This document shows positions 42,624 to 54,911 of a stretch of DNA of 64,000 bases, piece after piece. Within the stretch, counting starts at the first letter, position 1; every line of letters starts with the position of its first letter. Under the pieces are notes generated by a model. That model worked only from the letters and a program-made list of their open reading frames with translations, had not been told where the DNA came from and ran no database searches. Location of the stretch: contig JAPTJF010000004.1 of NCBI GenBank assembly GCA_029339195.1, positions 434,001 to 498,000 on the forward strand, read 5' to 3'. A program made the translations under genes and the position numbers. This DNA is from Micractinium sp. NFX-FRZ. Its lineage: Eukaryota > Chlorophyta > Trebouxiophyceae > Chlorellales > Chlorellaceae.

Positions 42624-44449
42624 GCCGGATGGGATGCCCTGCACAGAGCAAAGAATCACGCCGAGGTTCAGGCGCGAGTCGTTCAGAGGGCACTTGCAGC
42701 GGCAGACTGGGCGAGTGGCGGCAGGAATGGCGGCGGCAGTGGCGGTGGCGGCGCTGGCAAGGCCGTGGCAGGCGGCGGCGGCATTGCAGACATCGATCGC
42801 CTGGGACGGCACTAATCCCGCACATGCCTGTTGCGCAACAACTTTGCAGTCCAACACCTCAAATGCGATCGCAAGTCACCAAGAAGGGCCTTGGTTCATA
42901 TCCACGCGCTTGATTGATCACAGACTTTTGCTTAGGGACGAGAGATGAGCGCAAGGGGGCATCTGCGTTCGGCACGAGAGCCCCACCGCCAGCTCACCCT
43001 GACCGGCAGACGCCACTGCAGCCGTCACGGCACGGGTCCCCACACTTGGCCTCCCACTGCGCTTGATATCCCAATAGTAGGATGCCAACTTGTTTATAAT
43101 GTGACGGCCCCAAATACCCTGCTGGCCATCCAGCCCCTGACACCGGCCCCCTGGGCAGTGCTGCCGTGCTGCGGCGGCCCTGGCGTGTTCATAGCTGCGG
43201 ATGATTCGAGTGCTGAGCAGCAGGGTGACAGCCCTCCTTCTCTTTCCTGGCGGTCCTGTGCCTCACAAGCAGATGCCAGCCACACCATTGGCGGCGCCAG
43301 CACGCGCCAGCCACATACTGCTGGGTGCCATGCAGGTGGCGGCCAGGGGCGGGCAGCTCTGGGGCATTGCCTGCCACTGGCTCTGGGAGCGTTCAGGAGG
43401 TGATTCCAGCCACAAACCTCCGTCATGGGGCCCATGCCGTGCTAGAAATCAATTCTTCTGACCAGCATCCCACCCAAGCAGGTGGCTGCTGGACGCAGAG
43501 AACCCAGGTGGCATCCACACCCCACCGAACAGGTGGCCGGGGGACGCAGTCAGCCCACAGTCTGCCCGCAGTGCGCGCGCATTCGGTGCCGCCCTGCAAA
43601 GGCTTCCCCCAGCGAACGCGTCCGCCTGAGACCGACAAACCCAAGGAAAGAGGGACGGCGAAGTCGCTCCCGGGGCGACCAGTGCCAGCAGTACCTGGTG
43701 CCAGCAGTACTGCAGCCAGAGCGCCCAGCTAGCCAAGGGTCCAACGCTGTGTGAAATTTGTTCAACGGTGTGTATGCACATGTTTGATAAGGAGACATCA
43801 AGCGGAAGAGGTCGGCACCCGAAGGTGGCACAATCAAACCAAGCTACTACAAAGGGCCTGTCCACGGCAGCGTGCCTACATGCAACTGAATGCCAATTGG
43901 GCACGAGGAGGGGCCATACAGCGTCAAACCCAGCAGCGAGAGGAGAGGAACCGAGAAGGGGTACGTGGCGCACGCAGTACCGCCTCAGCTGGCGTCTCCC
44001 AGCCACTCCGCGGGGCCGGCCCCTGCGCACATGCCTTCAAGTGAATCCCATGTATTGAAACCCATATTATCAGGGCACCCTGTCCAGCAACTAGCCTGTG
44101 GACCTAGCGCACCTCCGCGCACCGCCCTCTTTGTATTTTTTGGACCTCTGGTTGCATCGTGACTGTACAATCTCGCAAGGTGAGCAATAGTTGAACCAGC
44201 AGGCCGAGGGTGTGTTGCCAGCGGGGGGCGCGTGATGGCCTGCCCCGCGGCAGCCGCTCCCACCATTCTGGCTGCCTCCTGTCACCTTCACCGTGCTCTA
44301 ATGCCGTTTCATGCGCCTAGAAGCGGCTACGTTGGGCCGTGCGGTGCCGCCGGGCCTCCCCCAGCCTTGCCTGCTGCCAGCTGCCGTTGCCGACGAGTAC
44401 CGCCGCATTCCACCCCGCCACGTGCACATGCAGCAGGCATTAGGCAAGC
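42624..44449. promoter_or_regulatory. Divergent upstream region, MFS / small membrane protein
   Basis: 1.8 kb between divergent starts. It may hold an undetected 5' exon of the MFS gene; otherwise I see promoter/5' UTR sequence without recognisable elements. Some imprecise short repeats (CAGGTGGC(T/C)G plus GGACGCAG) occur at 43479-43550. Confidence 0.45.
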
Positions 44450-46516
44450 ATGAGCCGGCCTGCCGGCCTGCAAGTAGCACACACCCTGGCCACGGCAGTG
44501 GCGGTGAGTGGCAGTGACAGCGGCATGGGGAGCTGCGGTGGGGTTGCGCCGCTGACCCGCCCCCGTCACCGCGCATTCCGTGCCATGCGGCGGTGTGGTG
44601 AGAGTGGCGGCGACGCATGCGCAGCAGGGCCGTGCGGTGCCGCCAGCCACGCCTGACAACGCAGCCCCTTGCCCTTCCTGATCACTGCTGCCATGCCGCG
44701 CGTGCAGGTCACCGCTGCGGGCACAGCGATTGGCACCACCCTGGCAGGTGCCTTGGAAGGGGGCGGCCAGCCCACCACCTTCCTCCAAGCAGGCAGCGTC
44801 GTCCTGGCGGCGGGCGCAGTGTCTGCCGCCTGCGCGGTGGCCTTGGCCTTTATGCAGGTGAGGCCTCCACTGCCTGCACTCCAGGCAAAAGGGCAAGGGC
44901 AGCTGGCGGGCGGCGGAGCGAGAGCTGTGTGGTGTGTGCTTGAAGGGACAGCCTGTGCAGCATGCTTTCGGTGCAATGGGGGCGCGCGCGGGTGGCAGCC
45001 TGCAGAACCCACACGGCCCGCCCCACAGCTGACGAGCGCGCTTCTGCCTGCTGCCGGTGCTGGCGCTGCAGAGTGCGGCGGGCAGCAAGCAGAGGCACGA
45101 CCAATCACGGTGCCAAACCATGGCACCCGCCCTCGTAGCAGCGGCCGGCTTGGCCGCCCACCTGGCCATGCTGTGCGCTGTGACGGGTGCGCGCGCCGGG
45201 CGGGAGGGTGCACTCACCCGGCCTGCGCGCAGCCGGGGGCTTCTTGGTCCCAGTTTGTCCCCTCGTGCCCCGCATACCCCTCGAGGAAATTGCAGCCACA
45301 CATCTGCTCGCGTGGACTCCCCTGCGCCCTGCAAGCCTGCCAGCGGTCTTGTTTGACCGCCCCTGCCAGCGGCTCTGGCTATGGCTCACCTGCCCGCCCT
45401 ACCCAACGTTGGGTTAACCCTGCTCGCCCGCCCCTGCCCCCTCCCCGACCCACCGTCTGCCCGCAGTCTTCTGGCGCTACTGCCTGAGCCGAACCTACCT
45501 GCATCCCTACGGCGGCAACAGCAGGCGGGCGCGCTCGGTGCAGCGCCCCATCAATTACTTTGGTGTGTGAGCGGTGGGAGGGAGCTTACCACCAGGGAGG
45601 GCGCCCAAGGGAACCCCTGCACCCCGGGCGAGGTGCTGGTTTGGGAGACACGATTGAGACGCACGCTCACGCACTCACATGGCGGGATCATGCATGTGTG
45701 GTTTCACACACGCACACATGCACACACAGACGTGCTTGTTTGGTCGCACACATGCACACGCACGCACGCACACGCACGTATGCACAACCCAGCGCCTTGA
45801 CAAGTGCACAACCCCGTCCTCTCGGCCCGCACTGTGTGCAGACTACTGCGGGCAGTGGAGCGCTGGGGAGCAGGCGCTGTTCTCGTATGGCTGCGTGGGC
45901 GGCGCCGCTGCCTGGGCGCTGGTGTTGGCCCTGAACTGCCTAGACGCCTGGGCTGTTGCCAAGGTGCGCAGCGGGGCAGAAAAGCGGTAGGGCAAGGGGC
46001 AGCGAGCCAAGCGAACACGGCAGGAGGAGGCACGGTGGCTGCTTCTCCAACCCGTCACACTCCGCCCCTGGTGCCCATTCCTCTTCTCTCATTTGCGTGT
46101 GCTGATACTCAGCCAGGCCGCTTGCCTCCGGGGTCAGGCCTGGGCAGGCAGTTAGTGGCACGGCGTGCTACGCTGGCGCCTGTTGAAACCATGCCTCCAG
46201 CGCTCACGCTCTGCCCCTGTTGCCCGCCCGCCTCCCTCCCTCCCCCTTGCAGGACCGCTGCAACCCGGCGGCGGCCCCGCTGCTGCCCACCAAGGGGTGC
46301 GCCCAGTTTGGGTGGGCTGCGCATGCCGCCCCGGCAGCGCTGGCTGAGCAGCCATCCGACTCTAGCAGCAGCGCCTCTGGCAGCCCCCGCCTGCCCAACA
46401 CCCCACGCCGGCGGCATGCGACCTCCCCCCCGCTGCCCGCTGCTGCCGCTGCTGCCGTTGAGTTGGAAGCTGACGATGCGGACAGCGGCAGCAGCGGCGT
46501 GACGCGCGAGGTGTGA
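44450..46516 (+). CDS. Unrecognised small membrane protein (about four helices)
   Basis: Family not recognised. Exons: 44450-44503, 44708-44857, 45072-45186, 45467-45562, 45842-45963, 46253-46516; 266 aa, all phases consistent. Hydrophobic segments: LATAVAVTAAGTAIGTTLAG (spanning the exon 1-2 join), SVVLAAGAVSAACAVALAFM, MAPALVAAAGLAAHLAMLCA, and SYGCVGGAAAWALVLALNCL. Between helices 3 and 4 is a polar loop with FWRYCLSRTYLHPYGG and several Arg. The C-terminal 80 residues are hydrophilic, Ser/Ala/Pro-rich and then acidic (ELEADDADSG), ending TREV. The layout resembles tetraspan proteins, but I see no motif that names one. An in-frame TAG lies just before the ATG, supporting the start. The acceptor at 45071 was chosen because it alone joins the helical frames. 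Confidence 0.72.
45690..45785. repeat. CA/CACG-rich tract in intron 4 of the small membrane protein gene
   Basis: Interrupted ACACAC/GCACGCAC runs between exons 4 and 5. Simple sequence. Confidence 0.8.
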
Positions 46517-46870
46517 CGCCAGCGCCAGCGCTCGTGGCCGCCCAAGGAACGCACAGCCGCCAGCGCTTGCTCGCCCAGCGCACCGGCCCTGCCCACTTGC
46601 CCCAAGGAAGCATGCAGTCATCATGCCAGGCACCGCAAGTCATCGTATCGGCCACAGCTAGGAACGTTCATTTCACGCACGTCGGGCCAAACAAACATCA
46701 GCCAGCCCATACACACGTTAGGCCCTACATACATCAGCCCCTGCAAGCCTCTGCCCTCGAGCCTCAGCCCTCGAGCCTCAGCCCCCTACATGTCCATCTG
46801 CACTAGCACATGCAGTAGTACTCACGCACATGCCACCCATCAACCCAGGATATGCCACCCTCGCGTAGCC

Positions 46871-46906
46871 CCAAGTATGTACCCAAGTATGTACCCAAGT
46901 ATGTAC
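46871..46906 (+). repeat. Three perfect 12-bp tandem units
   Basis: The unit CCAAGTATGTAC is present three times in a row, in the presumed 3' UTR of the small membrane protein gene. Confidence 0.9.
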
Positions 46907-47249
46907 CCTGCACGGTGGCTCAGCGCCCCGTGCATCCCTCCGTTGTGGGCCCTCGCCTCAGTACCACCTTCAGCTCCAGCTTCACCTGCATGCATCAGCT
47001 TCACCTCACCTTCCGTGCACCAGTTTCACCTTCAGCTTCACAAGTCGATGCCCTGCCCTGCACCTGCACGACTGCGCCCGCCCTCCGGGGGGTGCGGCAG
47101 CCACATCGTGGCCCTGCGCCGCGCCTCAGACCCTGCTGCTCCCCGGCCCCAGAACGAGCGGGTGCTCACTTGCCCCTGCCGTCACTCCTGCCGTTTGAAC
47201 CGTCACTCGCTGGCTGTGACATCCTTTTTGTGCGTTCAGCATCACACGA

Positions 47250-47254
47250 TGTAA
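47250..47254 (+). terminator. Candidate poly(A) signal TGTAA (small membrane protein gene)
   Basis: First clear plus-strand TGTAA downstream of the stop at 46516 (about 735 bp). Confidence 0.4.
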
Positions 47255-47601
47255 GCACTCAGATCACTTGTGGGGGTTGGGGGGGAATCCCGGGCGGATG
47301 CCCATCCGGGGCCCACAACACCCCCACAGGAAGCGAGCCTTTCCCACTGCACGCCTGGGAGGGCGACCCCTGCAAGGCCTGTGGGATCGGGTGGGCTGTC
47401 ATTACGAGGGGCCAAGGACCAACAGTCAACATGCGACAGCCCAGGCTGCCTGATGGGCGGTGGGCCAGGGCAGGGCTACCATGCACCATGCCGTGCCGTA
47501 CCGTACCGTACGCAATAACGACCGGGGCGAACAAAGACTTGCCGTCCACACTGCCCGTGCCAGCGACCGAGTGCAGCATGTGCCAGCACTGCGATGAAAT
47601 G

Positions 47602-47606
47602 TTACA
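47602..47606 (-). terminator. Candidate poly(A) signal TGTAA (LRR gene)
   Basis: Minus-strand TGTAA about 1.07 kb downstream of the LRR stop at 48676. Confidence 0.35.
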
Positions 47607-48675
47607 GGCTAGAAGAAAAGGCCCCGCTAAGGGGGCCTGAGCTCGCTTGCAGAGACCCGGGTGCAATGTGGGTGAGGAGCACCAGATGAGGGAGGAGACC
47701 CAGAAGGTTGCTTGCTTGCATGAAGGTTGCTGTGACTTGCGGCAAGGTAGGTTGTAGTATACACACGAGAAGGGTAGGGACACGTCTGCTTGCTAACTTG
47801 TGGAATCAGAAAGGCAAGACACTCGCGCGTGCGAAGCGGTTCAACCGCAGCACGTGTGCGTGGGCGCGCTAGGAGGTGTGCACACATGCAGCAACAGGAG
47901 AGAGGGGAAGCCCGGGGGAGGGAAAACTGGCTTGGCAAGGGGGAAGCAGTAGGTTGTGGCAGCGCCGCCGGCAAGTAGGGCGCCGAGAGGCAGCAGCGGG
48001 CGATGTACAGGTGTGGGGAACAGGGTCCAAGCACGCGTGCTAGCAGGTGCAGCCGCAGCAAATGGCGCGGTATAGAACAACAGCGTGGAGGCATAGAACA
48101 CAGGAAAGCCGAGGCCTTTTGGTGCCATGCGCACTAGATACAGGGGGGAGGATTGCGTGGCATGTGCTGGGGTTGTGTGGGCATGTCCTGCTGCTGAGGG
48201 GAGCTGCTGGGGGGGAGGATTGAGAGGCAGGAAAAACGTGGTTGGGGCTGGGGCGGGCGGGCGGCCGCAATGCAGGGAGCGAGGATTGGGTTGGGGCTGT
48301 TGAAGGGGTAGGCGTTTCGGGGGTGAGCACGTGTGCATGCACGCCTGGTGCGGGCCGGCAGGCGAATGCGCTGACACAAACCTTGGTGGCACAGGGGGCA
48401 AGGGGAGGGGCCAAGGGGGGCACTAGCAGGGGCACTGGTGAGGCGAGGATGAGGCGCACCGACAGGGGTGCCATGCGATGCTGACGGCAGCGCCCGCCGC
48501 CCACACACGCTGCCGTCGGGCGGACGGCGGGCGGGCGGGTGGACGGGTCCTGGAGCGTGGCGGGCACCTGCCGTCACATGAAACTGGCAACTTCTTGGCA
48601 GCTTCCTTGGAGGCAGGGACTATGGCGTACTTGGAGGCAGCTTCTTGGCAGCTTCCTTGAGGCACGGACTGTAGC

Positions 48676-50970
48676 TTACTTGGAGGCAGGCACCCCCTGC
48701 ACCACCAAATCTGGGTTGGCTGCCAGCAGCTTGTCCACTGCACGCACAGCAGGGTGCACACATGATTCATTCACCATGTCATGATGGGGTCTCCCCAGTG
48801 CCAATGCATCGTCACCCAACCGATCCTGTTAAAAAAGGCAGACAAGATGGGTGTGAATGGGTGGGAGGGTGCGCTTGGGCGGGCAGAGCCGGGGACAGGG
48901 ACCCTGGGGGGCGGGCGGGCACAACAGGGTGAGCGACCGAGCGGGGTGCTCCCGCAGATGGCTGGGAGGCTGGCACCCATCCGCAAACGGCCTGACACGC
49001 AGCTTGACTCACAGATGCACCACCCGCACCAGAGCCCCTCCACGGCTGATTCAACCGGCTCACACATACTCACACACACACAGGTTCTGCACAGGTTGCA
49101 ATTGGCGCCCACCCACCGGCAAAGGGCTTGACGCGCGACTCGTGCAGCGCCAGCGTCTGCAGGTGAGGCAGGCAGCCCAGCGCCACCACCGAGTTGCTGG
49201 TCACACGGCACTGCAGGGGGGGGAGGGGCACAGGCACAGGCACAGAGGGAGGGCGGGCATGAGGCCACGCCGGGTGTGCATGCATGGGGACAGAGTGAGC
49301 TGTGGAGGTACACTGTTTTACACCTCCACAGAGCAGTGCCGTGGCCCACGGGAGGGGCATGAGGGGAGGAGCAGGGCGCCTTGCCACCTGGCCGCCCAAG
49401 GGAGCTGCATCTGCCCGAGGCTCAGGACCGCACTTGCCCAGGGTCAGTTACGGTTGGAGTGGTTGCCACTTGCCTGGGAGAGGTTGAGGGCTGTGAGCTG
49501 GTTCAGCTTGATGAGGTGGCAGATGGAGGGGTTGCCCACGCGGCTGTTCTGCACGTGAAGAGCGGCACGGGTGGTGCGGCTTGTGGCTACCACAAGCTGA
49601 CACACAAAGGGACCCTTTGTGAAAACAGGGGAGCATTGAAAGCAAGGCGGCGGGCAAGGGCACACAAGCGGCGGTTCTGATGATTGTAACCAGTCATGAC
49701 CGAGCAGACTGCCTGATACAGAAGGGGCTTCCCTACACACACTGCTGTGGGGTGGCGCCCTGCCCCGACCCTGCGCAGATATGCACTGCTGCATGTACAG
49801 GCGCTCTGTTGACTCATGCCCCCTCCGCCCCATCCCACCCTGCCCCGCGCCGCCCCGCCCTGCCCCTGCCACATCCTATCCCATCCACGCCGCCCCGCCC
49901 TGGCCCCGCCCCACCCCCATCCCATCCCACCCCATCGCACCCCATCCCGCCGCGCCCCACCTGTGCCAGCGACAGGTGCTGCAGGCGGGAGAGCGCCGCC
50001 AGGTGGGCCACCCCAGCGTCGTTGATGGCGCCGCCACACACCTCCAGGCGGCGCAGGTTGTTCAGCTTGCTGCGCGGTGGGCACATTGCAGAGCAGAGCA
50101 CAGCACGCACACATAGCGTGTCAGCACAGCACGGCACGCGCTCCCCCACACAGATCCAGGCAAGGGGTGAGCCAGCTGACCTGTCAGACAGCACAGTGCA
50201 TGCTCCGAAGCACAGCGAAGCCAGAAAGGGACGCAAAACGCCAAAGGTCAACGGACGCAAAGGACGCACAGGACAGCATGCCCTCACCTGATGCTTGCGC
50301 AGCCTGCGTCGGTGATGCGGGCCCCAAACAGGTCCAAGCACTCCAGCCCCGTCAGCTTCGCCACGCTGGGCATGCCGGCATCTGCGTGGGGTGGGCAGCA
50401 GGGGAGGGAGGGAGAGGGGAAGGGGGAGCACGTGACAGGGGCTGGGGGAGAAGGGAGGGAGCGAGGGGTCGAGGGAGAGAGGGGTGGAGATGGGGGGAGA
50501 GACTATCGGCAAAGGGGGGAACCGGAGAGGGGAGGGTGGTTGGCAGTAGGCCGATGGGGCACGGTGCGGTGGCTTGCCCCAGGGGATCACAGGGCAAAGG
50601 CACAGCCAGGCACTGCCTGTTGCTAGCTTGTGTTTGTGAGAAAAGGAGGGCGGGCAGGCGCGGCAACAAAGAGAATAATACATGCCACACACGTTCCTCC
50701 CCGTGAATTGCACCTGCGCAGCGGCGGACGGGCTAGGCAGCTACTGGCAACACAAAATAAGTACCACACAGCCCCGCCCCTGCGGTGCACCACCTGTGAA
50801 GAGGCGTGAGTCGAGGTTGAGGCAGCGCAGCGCGGTGAGGCGCGTCAGCTTGCGCAGGCCCAGGTCATTCACGCCTGCAGGCAGGCGGGCGGAAGGCGAG
50901 GGCAGCAGGGGACTGGCAGTGAGGTGGCAATGAGGGGGCCCAGCGGTGCGGCGGCGGCCAGGCAGGCGGC

Positions 50971-51026
<56 letters not shown>

Positions 51027-54000
51027 CGGGGTGAGGGACAAAGAGCATGCAACCGAGCAAAGCCAAATGCCACAATGTTGCGTAGAGAAGGCTCACCAGA
51101 GAAGGAGAGGTTGAGCGACTCCAGCTGGCGCAGCAGGCCCACAGCAGGCATAGCGCCGTTGCTGGCGCCAGTGTCGCTGCACACCAGTCGGCGGACAGGG
51201 GGAGCGGTGGCGGGTGAGGCGGCGGCAGCAAGCACGCTTCGGTAGAATGCAGGCTGGCAGCGGGCAGGCCGGGCTGGGCTGTGAGAGCTGTCAGGCCGAG
51301 ATGTGCATTTTGACCAGAGGCGCTGCTCTTGCTTGCTGTAATGTCCAGACTGTGGGCTGGAATTATGACGAGCTGTTGAGGGGATACTTGAAGGTGGCCA
51401 CTACCCGCATCCAACCAACCCTTCTGACCACGTCATGCAAAGCATGGAGGGCGCAGACTGACCTGAGATCCAGTCGACGCAAGCCGGTGAGGCTGGCCAG
51501 CATGCCCAGCCCCCGGTCTGTGATGCCGCAGTTCTCCAGGTTGAGGCAGGTCAGCTGCATGGGGGTATGCTTACAAAGAGAGGGGAGGTGCAGTGAGGGC
51601 GGGTGCGGGCGGGCGGCAAGAAGGATTGTCAACCATCACCTTCCCCGCCCGCCGCCACGCGCGTGTGTGTGCTGACGTGCACCTGCCTGCTTGCAGGCTG
51701 CCAAGCTGGAGCGGGAGGCGCCCCTGATTGCTGACCGCTGCCACTAGCTCAACGACAGCTGGTTTACGTTTCCAACCGACTGGTTGCGCTGGAAGTGTTC
51801 CCACCTAATGTCGCCACACACCTGGTTGAGGCTGCTGAGCTGGAGCAGAGCAGCCCCTGACAATGACCGCTGCTTCTGATCAACGACAGGTGGCTTGCCT
51901 CCAACCAACAGTCACGTCCCATCTCCTCCTCCCATCAACTTCACACACCTGGTTGAGGCTGCTGAGCTGGAGCAGCCCCTGGTCGCTGACTGCGGTGTAC
52001 CCCAGGCCCAGCTCCCGCAGCCCAGGCGCCTGCGGCATATAGGCAGGCGGTCAGGCAGGCAGGTTTGGCTGTGCACTTGTGCACCGGTGTGACCGTGTCC
52101 TTGTGCACCAGGCAAGGCTGCAGGGAGCACGACCTTGGGCGCCATCGCGACCTGGCTGTGCAGCTAGGGTGGGCCGGAGCGCAGCGGAGCGCAGCAGGCA
52201 AAGAGCAGCCGAAGCGTGCTCGGGCCGCGCTGCTGCGCTGCACAGCCCCAAGCACAACTCCCGAAGGACAGCACCAGGCCACAGTGCAGCCCTGTGCATC
52301 CCCAGTGCAGCCAAGTGCACTAGCCAAGTGTGTGTGGTTGTGTGCGCTCACGTGCGTGCCCACCGCCGCGGCCGCCCGGTCCCCCGCCTGCAGGCAGCGG
52401 TCCAGGTTGAGGCTGCGCAGCTGCGACAGCTGGCACAGCAGCGGCGCCAGCGCCTCGTCGCTGCAGCACGCGCGGGCAGGCAGGGCAGGAAGGCGGTGGT
52501 GAGGGGTGAGACACACACGGGCAGCAGGCAGCAGGGCGGATGATGCGCTGCTGGCCTTCAGGGGCACCGCTTGCTGCCATGAGAGACAAGCAGACTCCCT
52601 GCAACATCTCCTGCTTCCCAGCCGCCGAGGCTTGGTTAGCTTATAATCCGGCAATGGCCAGCAGCCGGACAACAGTGGAAACCGTGGGCTACAGTAGGGA
52701 GCGCACCAGTGCCTGCCTGTCAGCTCTCAGCCCCTCTCAGACATCAGCATGCGCTGCCCACGCATGTGTGAAGCACACCTGACGTGCAGGCCCGTCAGGT
52801 TGAGGACCCGCAGGCTGGTGAGGGTGCACAGGTGGGCCAGGCCGGCATCCGATATCTGCAGGGCAGGGGGGAGGGGACGGGAGGGACCCAAGGCGGGGCA
52901 AGTACAGAGATGGGGGAAGCGGGTGTTTGGAAGCGTCAGCGGACAAGAGGCAGCTGTCCTCCCCTCCTGTGAATCACCTGCATGCCCACCAGGCCGAGCT
53001 CCTGGAGGCATGGCAAGCGCGCCAGCGCCGCCCCTCCCCTGCCCTTCCCTCGCTGTCTCTTCCCTAGCCGCTCTCCCTCCCCACCTTTGCGTGCTTGCTG
53101 TACTGCATGCTGTACTGCTTTCATCCCAGCCCAGAGCAGGAGAGACACGTGAGGGGGAAAGCAGCGCACCTGCGTGCGTGCCAGGCTGAGCTCCTGCAGG
53201 CGGGGGAAGCAGGCCAGCGTTGCGGCGTCCGCGTCGCCCACGCTGCTGCACCAGCCCAGGTCGAGCGCCTCCAGCTGGCGCAGGCGGGCGAGCAGGGAGA
53301 GCTCGCTGCAGGCAGGGCAAGTGGGGCAGGGCAAGCGGGGCAATGTAGATGGACTAGTGTGCACCGTGCTGGGATGCATGGTGCTGTGCCGCTGCTCCTG
53401 CCCCCAGCCTGCCGCTTCTGGGCTGTCACCCCCCCACACCGCCGCGCCACACACGCCAGAGCACATGCGCAGGCGTGCATCACACTGTGCGCGCCCCTGC
53501 ACACCGTCCCTGCCACATGCCGGAAGCACCCACACTCAAGCAGGCATCACACCTCGTGTGCTCACCTGATGGCGTGGCACGTTTGCAGGTTGAGCGTGCG
53601 CATGCGCGTGAGGCCCGACAGGTGGCGCAGGCCCAGCGGCGTCACCTGCTCGCACCCTGCCAGCGAGAGCTCTTGCAGCGCAGTCAGGCCTGCATCGGCA
53701 TGTGCAAGCGGCCAAGGGTGTGTGTGTGAAATATGGACACAGGTGCTGGGCATTACAAGGTGGGCGGGGCTGACTGGCACGCAGGAACACGGCGGCTTGC
53801 AGGCACAGGAACACGAACGCAGGCAGTGGGGCAGCATGGGCACCCGGCAGCCGGGCCAGCCCTCCATGCGCCAACTCAACCCACATGAGCATGTGTGCAG
53901 CTGGGCCAGCCCTGCCCCCGTCGGTGTTACTGCAGTACACGCCAAGCACAGCATGCACAGCATGCACCAAGCACAAGCACATGGGTGCACTGCTTGCCGC

Positions 54001-54911
54001 ACCTCTCAGCTGGGCCAGCCCTGCGTCTGTCAGCTCCACACAATAGTCGAGGCGGAGGCGGGCCAGGCGGGGCGGGGCCCCCAGGGCCTCCAGAGCGTCG
54101 TCGGTGACCTGCAGGGGGGGCGTGGGGGCACATGAGGGCATGGCGGCATGAGGGCATGGCGGCATGAGGGGCATGCCGGCGGAGCTGGGCGACTCAGCAC
54201 TCAAACGAAGGTGGAAGTGAAGGTAAAGCGGTGGGGCGCTCAGGCTGGCCCGGCGCCTTGTGTGCGTGGCCTGCAGGGGGGTGGGAGATGTGGGGGATGG
54301 GACGGGGCACAGCGCTGCTGGCTGGTTCACGCTAAACAGGGGCAGCTGATGGGGGAATGGTGAACACAGCCAGTGGGATAAGGCAGCACCCTCCCTCCAA
54401 AGAAGACGTCACGCCACTTGACGACTACGGCTGCCCGCCCCCCTGCCCTCGCCCCACTCACCCCCGTCTTGCCCAGGTCGGCCGCCTCCAGGGAGGCGGT
54501 GGCCAGGCAGCGCAGCCAGGCGGGGCGCACCACCTCTGGGTAGGCCCCCAGGGGCAGGCTGAAGAAGTGCAGGGCCAGGCCTGAGAGGCGGGCAATGGCG
54601 GCGTCATCCAACAGCCCCCCCGCTACCAGGCGCTCCAAAAGGAGCTGGGAGAGGTCTGCGGGCAGCGCTGCCAGCGCGGGGGCTGGTTGTGCGTGCAGGC
54701 TGGCGGCCGCGGCGTCCAGGGCCAGGGAGAGGAGCGAGGGGAGGGGTGAGGGGGCGCCGTCGGCGGGGTCGGTGGCGGCGGCGCCGGCGCAGCGCGGGCG
54801 CCGGCTCAGGCTGCAGCGGCGCGGGCGGAAGGGGGAGAGGCGCACGATGGTGGGGCCGCTGTCGGCCTCCCCCTCGTCTTCAATCAACTTCTTGGAGCAG
54901 GAGAGCCCCAT
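48676..54911 (-). CDS. Leucine-rich-repeat protein with predicted N-myristoylation/palmitoylation site
   Basis: Exons: 54911-54462, 54108-54003, 53689-53566, 53305-53170, 52855-52779, 52460-52352, 52029-51949, 51554-51463, 51176-51097, 50874-50794, 50381-50288, 50069-49961, 49548-49474, 49210-49117, 48737-48676; 589 aa, phases consistent. The start MGLSCSKK has Gly2, Ser/Lys and Cys5, a typical myristoylation plus palmitoylation signal, so membrane attachment is likely. Residues about 50-150 hold an F-box-like or helical domain (LLLERLVAGGLLDDAAIARL, then AWLRCLATASLEAADL). From about 150 on there are roughly a dozen RNI/AMN1-type LRRs of the form LxxLxLxxCxxITDxGLxxL (TALQELSLAGCEQVTPLG, LTCLNLENCGITDRGL, LECLDLFGARITDAGC). 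Nearly every exon carries about one repeat. Intron 13 is GC-AG. It probably acts as a protein-interaction scaffold or adaptor; partner unknown. Confidence 0.88.
50971..51026. repeat. (GGCA)14 tetranucleotide microsatellite
   Basis: About 14 uninterrupted GGCA units in an LRR-gene intron, close to exon 10. Confidence 0.92.
51675..52000 (-). repeat. Three tandem copies of the 3' end of LRR-gene exon 7
   Basis: The true end at 51949 (QGLLQLSSLNQ then GTGTGT) is copied 127 bp downstream ending at 51822 (ALLQLSSLNQ then GTGTGT). A third, more decayed copy is at about 51683-51750 (AVSNQGRLPLQLGSLQ). Confidence 0.85.
52970..53225 (-). repeat. Copy of the 3' end of LRR-gene exon 4 with donor
   Basis: The true end at 53170 reads CFPRLQELSLARTQ. 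The intron copy ending at about 52977 reads RLPCLQELGLVGMQ and is followed by GTGATT. No polypyrimidine acceptor precedes the copy, so it is probably not a separate exon. Confidence 0.75.

Larger units (their letters stand above)
46517..48675. other. Convergent 3' UTR region, small membrane protein / LRR protein
   Basis: 2.2 kb between facing stops. A plus-strand TGTAA at 47250-47254 and a minus-strand TGTAA at 47606-47602 would end the two transcripts, giving 3' UTRs of about 0.75 and 1.1 kb. A 262-codon open frame at 46852-47640 shows no family similarity and contains a 12-bp repeat array, so I treat it as non-coding. The segment 48590-48680 contains an imprecise duplication next to the LRR stop (CTTGGAGGCAG with CTTCCTTG(G)AGGCA). 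Confidence 0.55.

Noticed and set aside
43094..43461. Short frames with hydrophobic stretches upstream of the MFS gene
   Set aside because: No matching splice sites to either neighbour and no motif; not supported as an exon.
46852..47640. 262-codon plus-strand open frame
   Set aside because: Low complexity, includes a 12-bp repeat array coding KYVP units, no family similarity, and it lies between a stop codon and candidate poly(A) signals.
51675..53030. Intron copies in the LRR gene as extra LRR exons
   Set aside because: The copies lack a pyrimidine tract and acceptor at the right place, and adding them would break the phases. Kept as repeats.
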